64,000 bases of DNA from NCBI RefSeq assembly GCF_015905305.1, contig NZ_JADZLQ010000001.1, positions 434,001 to 498,000 of the forward strand. The letters run 5' to 3'. The notes under the pieces are model-generated. The model saw nothing but the letters and a program-made list of their open reading frames with translations, did not search any database and had not been told where the DNA came from. This stretch comes from Pinirhizobacter soli (GTDB taxonomy: Bacteria > Pseudomonadota > Gammaproteobacteria > Xanthomonadales > Rhodanobacteraceae). Of the stretch, positions 9,868-17,334 are shown piece by piece. The number at the start of each line of letters is the position of its first letter. Within the stretch, counting starts at the first letter, position 1. Position numbers and translations under genes: made by a program.

Positions 9868-10470
9868 TCAGCCAGCCAACCGCCACGTACGCAGGACCTC
9901 ATGGCGTGAAAAACCGATGTGGCTCTTGATGAGGGCGAAGTCCCCGGCATGAAAGCCGATCGGCGTGATCGGGGTTTTCGCCAGGCGGTGCCGCGGGTCG
10001 TAGCACAAGGTCATGTGCGGCTCGTAGGCGCGGGGCGGAGCAAAGCCATGATCGGCCATGGCACAGCCCAGCGCCATGCGCAGGCCGCGCACCTCGTCCA
10101 GGCCTTCAGACCCCAGCAGCACGAGCGGGCCGCTGGGCGCCGAGAACGTCATGGCGGCCTCGAAGCGCGCCTCCATCGCGGGAAAGGAAACCGCATCAGC
10201 TGCGCGGCAGGCTGCCTCCACCAAGGCGTCGTCCACGTCGTGCCCCACCAGCTCCAGGGTGATGTGCAAACGCTCAGGGGCGATCCGCTTGCCCAAGACG
10301 CCATGGAATGAGAGCAACTCCCCGGCGAACGCATGGATGCGCCGCGAGTCCTCGATGGAGGGTCGCAAGGCGAAAAACCAGGTGTGCTGTGGTGGCCCGC
10401 CAGGCTTGTGTGCGTGCTGGCCATTCGTCGCCTGCGCTGGCGGTTCGCCAAACAGGTTCTGCTGGGTCAC
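9868..10470 (-). CDS. thpR: RNA 2',3'-cyclic phosphodiesterase (2'-5' RNA ligase family)
   Basis: A 200-residue 2H phosphoesterase that opens 2',3'-cyclic phosphates on RNA. The two catalytic HxT motifs are visible: HITLELVG (H69) and HMTLCYDP (near residue 155). The start is a GTG at 10470. Its upstream flank is the 12-bp island repeat: if the island were absent, the guaA stop codon would lie four bases before this GTG, and guaA sequence (GAGTGGGAGTGAGGGG) would act as its ribosome binding site. The gene therefore probably belonged to a guaA operon and is now downstream of the ICE defence genes, with no obvious terminator between. Confidence 0.9.
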   Translation of the reverse strand: MTQQNLFGEPPAQATNGQHAHKPGGPPQHTWFFALRPSIEDSRRIHAFAGELLSFHGVLGKRIAPERLHITLELVGHDVDDALVEAACRAADAVSFPAMEARFEAAMTFSAPSGPLVLLGSEGLDEVRGLRMALGCAMADHGFAPPRAYEPHMTLCYDPRHRLAKTPITPIGFHAGDFALIKSHIGFSRHEVLRTWRLAG

Positions 10471-10474
10471 CCCC

Positions 10475-10486
10475 TCACTCCCACTC
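10475..10486. repeat. Left attachment-site core of the ICE
   Basis: The 12-bp sequence TCACTCCCACTC is repeated exactly at 60490-60501. In the right copy it encodes the last codons of guaA (Glu-Trp-Glu-stop on the minus strand). Direct repetition at both ends of a roughly 50-kb block, with an integrase next to the right copy, identifies it as the left att core. Sequence to its left is chromosomal (thpR); to its right begins the element. Confidence 0.85.
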
Positions 10487-10550
10487 CATCATCAACAGGC
10501 CACCCAAACCCGCGTGGTTAAAGGGATTGGCTGTGATTGACATGGGCCGT

Positions 10551-10570
10551 TACCGTCGCTTTTACCGTCA
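10551..10570 (+). repeat. Candidate integrase arm-type repeat pair, left end
   Basis: Two TACCGTC units lie in tandem at 12-13 bp spacing, 65 bp inside the left core. The 20-bp block matches 16 of 20 bases of a block at the right end (60355-60374) with the same internal spacing. The longer unit TTTTACCGTCA (10560-10570) is identical to 60217-60227. Repeats present only near the two ends of an integrating element are typical of integrase or excisionase arm sites. Binding is inferred. The rest of 10487-10696 shows no gene. Confidence 0.5.
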
Positions 10571-10696
10571 TAGGAATACATCTTTTGCTGGCGCGGGAGA
10601 TGGACCGATTTGCGGGAGAGCAACTCTAGCGACACCATCATCAATCAGATGAAAGGATACAGGAAGCTCGGCACCTTGTCCGCCCGCCTCTCGCGC

Positions 10697-12217
10697 TCAA
10701 ACTCTCACGTCAAGCGCTTGCTTTGCGCGTGCCAGTTTTGCTTCAAGCAGACGATAGGCGAGCTTCTCTTCGAGCTTCGGAAGGTTCGAGTCGTTTTGCA
10801 GGAGATCAGCCAGTATCGGCGTCACAACATCGAACAGCGCCGACAGCAGCGCTTCGCCGACTGCGCGCGGCTCTGCGAGATCCTCCAGCAGTCCCGACGT
10901 TTCGCCGTGGGCGAGCTTGTTGCGGCCTTCTCGATAGACCTTGTGGACGGCGGCATTCACCGTAAGAGCGCCCTCGGGCACGGTCTCACCCTCAGGCTTG
11001 AGTGCGGTCTCGGCGAAGCTTGTCATATCGTTAGCCTTGCCGCCTGCGCCCGACAACCCGTCAGCGGCGCAGCCGTAGTTGACCACTGCCATGAAGTCCG
11101 AAGCCTCGCGACGAGCTTCACCGACCCAGTACAGGGCGTTCGCCCAGCGCTCGACGAGATGCAGCGCATGTCCGCTTCGTCGTCCATCGACGTAGTGCTG
11201 CAAGATGCACCCAGCGGCATCCAGGAAGGATTGCTCGCCCGCCATCTTGGCTGCCAGCGCGCCGGGGCGTGCGCCAAGGCCGGGCATCTGTACGCTCGAC
11301 CCCCGCAATATCCGTCCGTCCAGCGTGGTCGCGAACCGGTCCTCTGCAAAAAGATGCTGCCGGCCGGCTTTCGTAAATCGTCGCGCATCCTCAACCTGGA
11401 ATCTCAGGCCGATTGCGTCAATCGCGAGTCCCACCACCACCGACGCTTTGAAATGAGACCGCACATGCTCATGCCCTTCCATCCGGATGGTCGCTACCCA
11501 GCTGTAGTGGCGTAGCGTACGCAAAACGTCCAACGCATGCGACGCACAGCGGCCACCCTCGGCTGCAGCTGATCGAGCGCTCAACCTCTCCATGTTCAGT
11601 TCACGAGCCTCGACCTGGCGGATGAGCTCGCGGACCTCCGAGTCCTTGACAAAGGAATCGAGCCATTCCGCTCTCGGCAGGAATCGCACCGGCCCCACGG
11701 AGAATGCCGGCACGGCCTGATCCGAGTGAAACAGATGGCAAGGGATATGCCGGTCGACGTCGGGACTCGCGCTAGCGGCCAACTGCTGCAAGCGCGCTTG
11801 GTAGTCGTCGGCAAGCACCGTATAAAAATCGTCACCGAGCAGCACGTCATGCTCATTCTGGCCGTCCGGCACTGTCGGAAGGCGCGATTGGCAGTCGCGA
11901 AGCGTGTCCCCGATGGCCTGGAACGAGAGCTTCATGAAGGCCTCCCGATCGATCGTCTGGCGCAGGGCTTCGCGTGATTTCCAGCTTTGCTGTGACAGCA
12001 AGTGAGCTGCGTCCACGCCAGTTTGCGTGACCCGATACTGCCCGCCTTGCGACACCGGAATGGCAAGCGGAACCAAGGGGTTCGCGCTGAGGGCATGCCA
12101 CTGTGCAAAGGTCATCGCCTTCGCCTTGATTACGTCCTCGACGATGGTCTCCATGAGCTTTCCAACAGGTGTCTCTTTTGCACCGCCCGAGCTTGCAAAC
12201 TTGTTCTCTCTTGCCAC
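10697..12217 (-). CDS. HEPN-like protein next to Gabija
   Basis: A 506-residue protein with no named domain over its first 380 residues. The C-terminal region contains VYREGRNKLAHGE, with R432-N433-x3-H437. This is the Rx4H active-site pattern of HEPN ribonucleases in its common RN form, within a helical context like ApeA-type HEPN proteins. The start is GTG with a strong AGGAGGGG site. It begins 13 bp after gajB, so it is co-transcribed and may be an accessory to Gabija or a separate abortive-infection effector. Catalysis is inferred from one motif. Confidence 0.6.
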   Translation of the reverse strand: MARENKFASSGGAKETPVGKLMETIVEDVIKAKAMTFAQWHALSANPLVPLAIPVSQGGQYRVTQTGVDAAHLLSQQSWKSREALRQTIDREAFMKLSFQAIGDTLRDCQSRLPTVPDGQNEHDVLLGDDFYTVLADDYQARLQQLAASASPDVDRHIPCHLFHSDQAVPAFSVGPVRFLPRAEWLDSFVKDSEVRELIRQVEARELNMERLSARSAAAEGGRCASHALDVLRTLRHYSWVATIRMEGHEHVRSHFKASVVVGLAIDAIGLRFQVEDARRFTKAGRQHLFAEDRFATTLDGRILRGSSVQMPGLGARPGALAAKMAGEQSFLDAAGCILQHYVDGRRSGHALHLVERWANALYWVGEARREASDFMAVVNYGCAADGLSGAGGKANDMTSFAETALKPEGETVPEGALTVNAAVHKVYREGRNKLAHGETSGLLEDLAEPRAVGEALLSALFDVVTPILADLLQNDSNLPKLEEKLAYRLLEAKLARAKQALDVRV

Positions 12218-12230
12218 TTTCCCCTCCTAC

Positions 12231-13649
12231 TTAGCCCAATATGGGGCTGGCGCTACACACAACCAGCTTCATTGATCCCCGGGTCATGGCCACATACAAG
12301 TGCTGTGCGCTCATGCCCTCCGTATTCAGCACCACCGCCACTTCTGCCTCCAACCCTTTGAGCAGCAGCGTGCTGCCGACCGCACGCTTGGGCAACGGGC
12401 GGCCTAACAATCGGTTCTCTTCGCGCACGCGCCTGGCAGCCTCCGCAAGCGGGACGTTTCCTGCCGAGGCCCCACGCAGCGCCTTGAGAACGCCGTAGAG
12501 AATGGCGGGCCGATGCACGCGCACGTTCGGCATTTCGCGCAGCTCTGACAACAGTGTTGCGGCTCCGGCGATGGACGGGGCGCGCTGGAACGCCAAGGCA
12601 CTGCTCTCCGCTGTGGACGGCGGATTCCTTGCGGTTCCTCGGGCCAACGACTCCAGACGCCGTGTCAGCTCTGCGACACCCACGTTGGTCATGACGCTTT
12701 GCGCCAGCGCCAGCAACTGCCCCAAGGCACCGGCAGACGCAACATCGAAACTGTTGCCGAAGGCGATGAGGTCCTGTAAGTCGACTGCTTCAACGGTCGA
12801 GGCCCCTGGCGTCTGGCTTGCGAAGTTCTGCTGGCTCGACCGGTTACGGCTGTCGGCGATGATCAGCACGCGCCCCTCCGCCGTGGGCGGCAGTGTCCGC
12901 GCGGCAGCCAGCCGTTGCGGGTGGTCGTTAGGCGGCATGGTCTGAACCCATGTCACATGTGCTGGCGGTCCAGTGCGCAGATCCACCGACTGACCAGCCA
13001 CCAACAGGCGGCGAGCCTCCAGCAGCCACTGTCCGAGTGCTTCCGCACCGGCATTGCGCCAACGCCATGGCGTGGCCAGTTCCGCCACGACCGGGAAATG
13101 CGCACACACTTGCTGCTCCCAGTTAGCCAAGGCGTTGCCACCGAACCCGAAGATGCCCTGCATCGGATCGCCAAGCACGCAGGTCGGCAGGATCAGCGAG
13201 AGAAAGTAGACGAGATGGTGCTGAGGCACCGAACAGTCCTGGTACTCGTCAACAATGAGATGCGCATAGGACGCTTTCAGTACCTCGCTGACGTGCCCGG
13301 CCTGCAACAGCTTCCAGGCGAATTCGCGGATCGCTGGGTAATCCCGCGCAGGCATGGCGAGCCGCAGGATGTCCGGGTCATGACCGCTGCGACCCGGAAA
13401 GCTCGCAATCAACCGAATGGCCCAGCCGTCGATGGTGCTCAATCGATAAGCACTGTGTGGCACACCGGCACGGTCCAGCCGGCCACGAAGTGCCGCCACG
13501 CCAGCGTTCGTGTGCGTGAGGACGAGGATGGGTTTGCGACCTCCGTGAGCAGCCAGGGCGTGGGCAATCAACTGCGTCTTACCGCACCCGGCCGGCGCCG
13601 TCACGGTACCGCGGGCAATCGTGCGCAGGTCGATTTCAGCGGGGCCCAT
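12231..13649 (-). CDS. gajB: Gabija helicase GajB (UvrD-like)
   Basis: A 472-residue superfamily 1 helicase. Walker A is APAGCGKT (18-25), motif II is DEYQD (134-138), motif III/IV includes GDPMQGIFGFGG, and the end carries motif VI LYVAMTRG. It is shorter than UvrD and close to the size of GajB. It overlaps the gajA frame by 14 bp. In Gabija, GajA and GajB form a complex that degrades or nicks phage DNA when nucleotide pools fall. The OLD nuclease plus UvrD helicase pairing and lengths make the assignment good. Confidence 0.85.
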   Translation of the reverse strand: MGPAEIDLRTIARGTVTAPAGCGKTQLIAHALAAHGGRKPILVLTHTNAGVAALRGRLDRAGVPHSAYRLSTIDGWAIRLIASFPGRSGHDPDILRLAMPARDYPAIREFAWKLLQAGHVSEVLKASYAHLIVDEYQDCSVPQHHLVYFLSLILPTCVLGDPMQGIFGFGGNALANWEQQVCAHFPVVAELATPWRWRNAGAEALGQWLLEARRLLVAGQSVDLRTGPPAHVTWVQTMPPNDHPQRLAAARTLPPTAEGRVLIIADSRNRSSQQNFASQTPGASTVEAVDLQDLIAFGNSFDVASAGALGQLLALAQSVMTNVGVAELTRRLESLARGTARNPPSTAESSALAFQRAPSIAGAATLLSELREMPNVRVHRPAILYGVLKALRGASAGNVPLAEAARRVREENRLLGRPLPKRAVGSTLLLKGLEAEVAVVLNTEGMSAQHLYVAMTRGSMKLVVCSASPILG

Positions 13650-15366
13650 GGGCAGCCCACGCAGATACCTGGTCTACCAGTGCCTTGAAGCCCGGATCGC
13701 ATAGCGGCAAGTCCGGCGCCACGATAGTCCTTGCTACATCCTCCATCCACGAGATGGACTTGAACCAACCGGCCTTGCGGATGCGCGCCGCCTGCCCGAG
13801 CAGGGCTCGGCTTGGCACTGACAGCGCTTGTGTGTTCTGAATTTCGTCCCAGACGGCCTGAACGGTCAGCGTGTTGTTAGAGACGGTGCGCAGGTGTTCG
13901 TGAATCAGGTCGCCATGCAGGTCGTGGGCATATTTGACTAAGTGCTGGCACGCCACCGGCGTAAGACTGCCAAACAGTTCGTCCTCCAATGCGCGGCCTG
14001 CGCGGTAGGCGACGACCGCTCCGCCGGCCTGCAGAAATGTCTGTTCGATGGCAGGCGTGGGCTTCTTGTCGTCATCCCGCACCACCATCACCCGGTAGCC
14101 TAACGACTGGAAGGCTGTCGCGCGGGCATAGGGCCGGTCGGGCTCGCCACCGCCGCAGTCGACCATCGCAATGCCTTGTGCTGCCAGAGACACGCCGCCA
14201 TGTTCGACCCGGTGCAAATCCAGACCACGCAAGAGTCCGATCTCGCTGGCCCCTTCGCATACGATCACGGAGCCCGCAAGAAAGGCCTCGGGATAGAGAC
14301 GAATGGTGCTCTGCGTGTCGTTATCGGTGCCCACCATGCGGGCCTCGTGCCCGTGGAGACTGCGGCGCAGCACGAAAAGCTGGCCACCCGACAACTCCCT
14401 GAGCGCCACTGGCGAATGAGTGGTGAGGAATGCTTGCAGGGGAGCCGCTTCCTTCGCGCCGAGCGAGCCGAGAAACCGAGCGATGCGATGCGGCTCAAGA
14501 CCGTATTCCAGTTCGTCCGAAAGGACGATCGACGTTTGGCTGGCTGCCTTGCGCTGCAGACCAGCGACCAACAGACGCGTGGACCCGACACCGAGACTGC
14601 GAAGCGGGATGCCACCTTCGTTGTGCAGGGAAATGGTCCCGCCGCCGAACGACACGGAATGCGAGTCGAGCAGTGCCCTCGCCTTCGCGCCAATGTGGAC
14701 GCCGAGTTCCTGCGCGGTCGCGGCGACGATCCCAAGCGCTTCTCCCAATTGCTGCTCGGCCTGGTCGCCAAAGGTGCCGCGCGCATCCCGTGCAGCCTTC
14801 ACGAGTGCCGCCGAAGCATCAGCGCGTTCCTCCGAGATGCGGTTCAGGACCGAGCCCCGTTGCCAGGCCAAGTTGTAGTCAGCGAGCGCACCGATCCGCG
14901 TCGGCGCCAAGGCCAGACGGTCCTTCCACGCGAGTGTCTTCACCAGCCCTTGCTGGGTGGCGCGGTCGGAGATGAGAGTCCAGGATGGCTCCAGATCGCT
15001 GGCGACGGTCAAATTGAGGCAAAGAACCACTTCTGCACCGGCGGACGGCTCGTCTTCGACGACGCCCGTGGCGGCGCGATAGCCGCGCAGAAAGGCACCG
15101 AAGCTTTCCAGCGTACTCATGCTGTCATCCAGCGCGCCCAGTGTCAGCGTGATGCTGATTGGAGCGGTAATGTCCAAGCCGAAAAAGTCAGCGTCGGAAA
15201 TCTGCACGTTGCGCCTGGCGCCCAAGCACAGATCGATCGCATCCAGCACCGTGGATTTTCCGCTGTCGCCCGTGCCGATCAGGCAATTGATGCCAGGCGA
15301 TGGACACCACACCAATTGCTTGATGCCACGGAAATTGGCGATCTCGATCTTTCTTATTCTTGCCAT
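13636..15366 (-). CDS. gajA: Gabija nuclease GajA (OLD-family ATPase-TOPRIM)
   Basis: A 576-residue OLD-family endonuclease. The N-terminal ABC-type ATPase has Walker A GTGDSGKS (31-38) and a Walker B-like LSDELEYGLEPHR. The C-terminal TOPRIM domain shows the metal-binding Glu in VIVCEGASE and the DDD cluster in VMVVRDDDKK. Length matches GajA (about 580). In Gabija, GajA is a sequence-preferring nicking nuclease held inactive by normal NTP levels. It starts at an ATG with GGGGG upstream and overlaps gajB. Confidence 0.87.
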   Translation of the reverse strand: MARIRKIEIANFRGIKQLVWCPSPGINCLIGTGDSGKSTVLDAIDLCLGARRNVQISDADFFGLDITAPISITLTLGALDDSMSTLESFGAFLRGYRAATGVVEDEPSAGAEVVLCLNLTVASDLEPSWTLISDRATQQGLVKTLAWKDRLALAPTRIGALADYNLAWQRGSVLNRISEERADASAALVKAARDARGTFGDQAEQQLGEALGIVAATAQELGVHIGAKARALLDSHSVSFGGGTISLHNEGGIPLRSLGVGSTRLLVAGLQRKAASQTSIVLSDELEYGLEPHRIARFLGSLGAKEAAPLQAFLTTHSPVALRELSGGQLFVLRRSLHGHEARMVGTDNDTQSTIRLYPEAFLAGSVIVCEGASEIGLLRGLDLHRVEHGGVSLAAQGIAMVDCGGGEPDRPYARATAFQSLGYRVMVVRDDDKKPTPAIEQTFLQAGGAVVAYRAGRALEDELFGSLTPVACQHLVKYAHDLHGDLIHEHLRTVSNNTLTVQAVWDEIQNTQALSVPSRALLGQAARIRKAGWFKSISWMEDVARTIVAPDLPLCDPGFKALVDQVSAWAAHGPR

Positions 15367-15533
15367 TGGGTCCCCCTGTGATGGTGTGCGGCCTGTTCCG
15401 CTTTAGAAATCCCTGATGCAAAAGCACATTGCGAAGCTCGACTCTTTGCGCTACCTGCATTCCTTCGCAGGACATCGCCTGACTTCCAGTGACTTGCGGT
15501 GGGATCGAGAGCCACCGATGCAACTGGCGCGCC

Positions 15534-16247
15534 TCAGGTCTTCGGAGCGTCTTTCGCTTCGTAGATCCGTCGGGCTAGTAGGCTGGCAAAGATCAGATAC
15601 TGCGCGGCCTTCTCCGGGTCGAGATCATGATTTAGCGAATGCGCCTTGGGATTGCGAATGCCAAGGTAAGCGCCGACCAAAATTTGCATGAACCCCTTCT
15701 GGTCATTTCTGCCCGACTCCGTGTCGAGTTCGCTGAGGATCAAGTGCGGCTTTTCCAAGCTCAACACTTGTGTCGCCAGAGCCGCGCCATCGAGATCCAG
15801 GCCAGTGCGCTCTCGCATCAAATCAAAGATCGCAACGACGGAGTTCAACACGGCATCGCGGTAGTGTCCGTCCACATAGTGCTGGAAGGCATGCGCGAAG
15901 ATAACGGGGTGCAGCAGTTCCTCGAAGCCCATGCTCGGCTTGGTACCTGTCGCTTCGCGCACATGCGCTTCCGCCCTCACTTCTACCTGGGGAAGATCGC
16001 GCGCAAGGATATCGTTGTAGTCATTGGCGTCGCCAAATCCGATATGCCTGCCAAGATTTCCCATGTCTTGCTCAGGGAACCCTGCACCGGTCCACAGCTT
16101 GCGCAGTAGTTGATAGTCGGCTTTCAAATAGCCATTGATCAACTTGGCCCCTGCTTTATCGTCGCTCGCAAGGAGGCCTTGTGCATCGACCGCTTTCTGA
16201 CGCATTGCCCGAAACAGGGCATTTACCTCCAAGTACCATTCAAGCAT
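15534..16247 (-). CDS. TIGR02391 (Ymh) family HEPN-like protein
   Basis: A 237-residue protein. Its C-terminal part (about residues 110-235) matches the TIGR02391/Hypoth_ymh pattern: FQHYVDGHYRDAV, RERTGLDLDGAAL, QILVGAYLGIRNPKAH. The motif R198-N199-x3-H203 is the HEPN RNxxxH signature, and such domains are common in phage-defence clusters. It has a GGAGAGG ribosome site. Gaps of about 95 and 167 bp separate it from its neighbours, so it may be a stand-alone unit or an accessory to either side. Confidence 0.7.
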   Translation of the reverse strand: MLEWYLEVNALFRAMRQKAVDAQGLLASDDKAGAKLINGYLKADYQLLRKLWTGAGFPEQDMGNLGRHIGFGDANDYNDILARDLPQVEVRAEAHVREATGTKPSMGFEELLHPVIFAHAFQHYVDGHYRDAVLNSVVAIFDLMRERTGLDLDGAALATQVLSLEKPHLILSELDTESGRNDQKGFMQILVGAYLGIRNPKAHSLNHDLDPEKAAQYLIFASLLARRIYEAKDAPKT

Positions 16248-16343
16248 TGCGCCTCTCCCCGTTTGATCTTTTCAATTCCACAAGGCATCGCAAACCCGCA
16301 TGAGCGATCGCCGTTATCGCGCAACGTGCGGGCTTTTGCACTT

Positions 16344-17249
16344 TTACTTTTTCCTCAGCATCAGCTGAATCATGGCGAACAGGCGGTGGAACAGATAGTC
16401 GACCTGGTCCACATCGATCACCGGCACCTGGCTGATCTCCGAATGCCGAATGAGGTGACTGTTTCCAATGGAGTTCAGTTCTGCCGCTTCTGTCTCCAAT
16501 CTCTCTCGCAGCGACGGCACGGAGGTAACTGCATCGAGGATGATCTTGACCGAGCGCTTCTTGTCGCTTGGGTCAGCCAGTGACTTGAGTCGCTCCCATG
16601 CGTCCCACAACCGCTCCAGCGCTTCACGACGCATCAACGGATTGCGGTCCGAAAACTTGGCTCGGCACTCATCGAGCATGTTGTCGAGCGTGCGATCTCC
16701 CGTATTGAAAAGCGTTCGTTTCAGTTCTTCACCAAGCACCGGCGGGAGCACTCGTTCAATTCGGCCATTGGGCAGCATCTCGAACGCAACCCCGTTGCGC
16801 GCGAATATGCGATTGACAGTCATTCGGAAGTCTTCCTGCCCCGCCTCCTGATCGAAAGTCAGGTGGTGATGACTGAAGTAGTCGTGATACTTCCCTGAGA
16901 TCGGCTTAGCCACTGATGCGTGAACGAACTCGATGAAATCCAAGACGAGCAAGGTGTCCGGCGCGAACGGCTGGCGTTCAGCAAAGTAGCCCTCCCCATC
17001 AATGGAGGCTGTCTCCAACGGCCAAGCCAGACCCAGCATTTCTGCGCTTACGGAAGCCGCCAAGGCGACAGCATCGCCGCCGCAAGTGGCTTGCCCATCC
17101 GGGCAGCGTTCGGGAAAACGCAGGCCGAATGCGCCGCTATTGATCAACGCCTGTACCGTTGCCACGAGGCCTGCCCAGACCGTGGGAGAAATCACCTGCT
17201 CGGTGCGTGCGCGCGGACCGTTCTGACGATCGCTGAAGTAGTCGCTCAT
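16344..17249 (-). CDS. AbiJ N-terminal-like abortive-infection protein
   Basis: A 301-residue protein. The ATG at 17249 (MSDYFSDRQNGPRARTE) has GGAG eight bases upstream and is preferred to the ATG 24 bases further up. The opening motif, an aromatic-Phe-Ser-x-Arg segment followed by TVWAGLV, resembles the AbiJ-NTD4 domain of abortive-infection proteins. The middle section (DFIEFVHASV, HHHLTFDQEAGQ) and helical C-terminus are not assigned. It follows the caspase-helicase gene by 85 bp on the same strand. Family assignment is from memory of the pattern and is moderate. Confidence 0.5.
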   Translation of the reverse strand: MSDYFSDRQNGPRARTEQVISPTVWAGLVATVQALINSGAFGLRFPERCPDGQATCGGDAVALAASVSAEMLGLAWPLETASIDGEGYFAERQPFAPDTLLVLDFIEFVHASVAKPISGKYHDYFSHHHLTFDQEAGQEDFRMTVNRIFARNGVAFEMLPNGRIERVLPPVLGEELKRTLFNTGDRTLDNMLDECRAKFSDRNPLMRREALERLWDAWERLKSLADPSDKKRSVKIILDAVTSVPSLRERLETEAAELNSIGNSHLIRHSEISQVPVIDVDQVDYLFHRLFAMIQLMLRKK

Positions 17250-17334
17250 CACGTTGACTCCGTTCGCGGCCACGACGCCATGGTGGCGACGTGTCTATCC
17301 AATAATTTCATTCCCCTGCGCAGGACCATTGTGT

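Noticed and set aside
10487-10696. tRNA or small gene at the left ICE end
   Set aside because: No cloverleaf or convincing reading frame; the region holds att-like repeats only.
14176-15381. Long plus-strand frame opposite gajA
   Set aside because: Antisense to a clear OLD-family gene; composition is noise-like.
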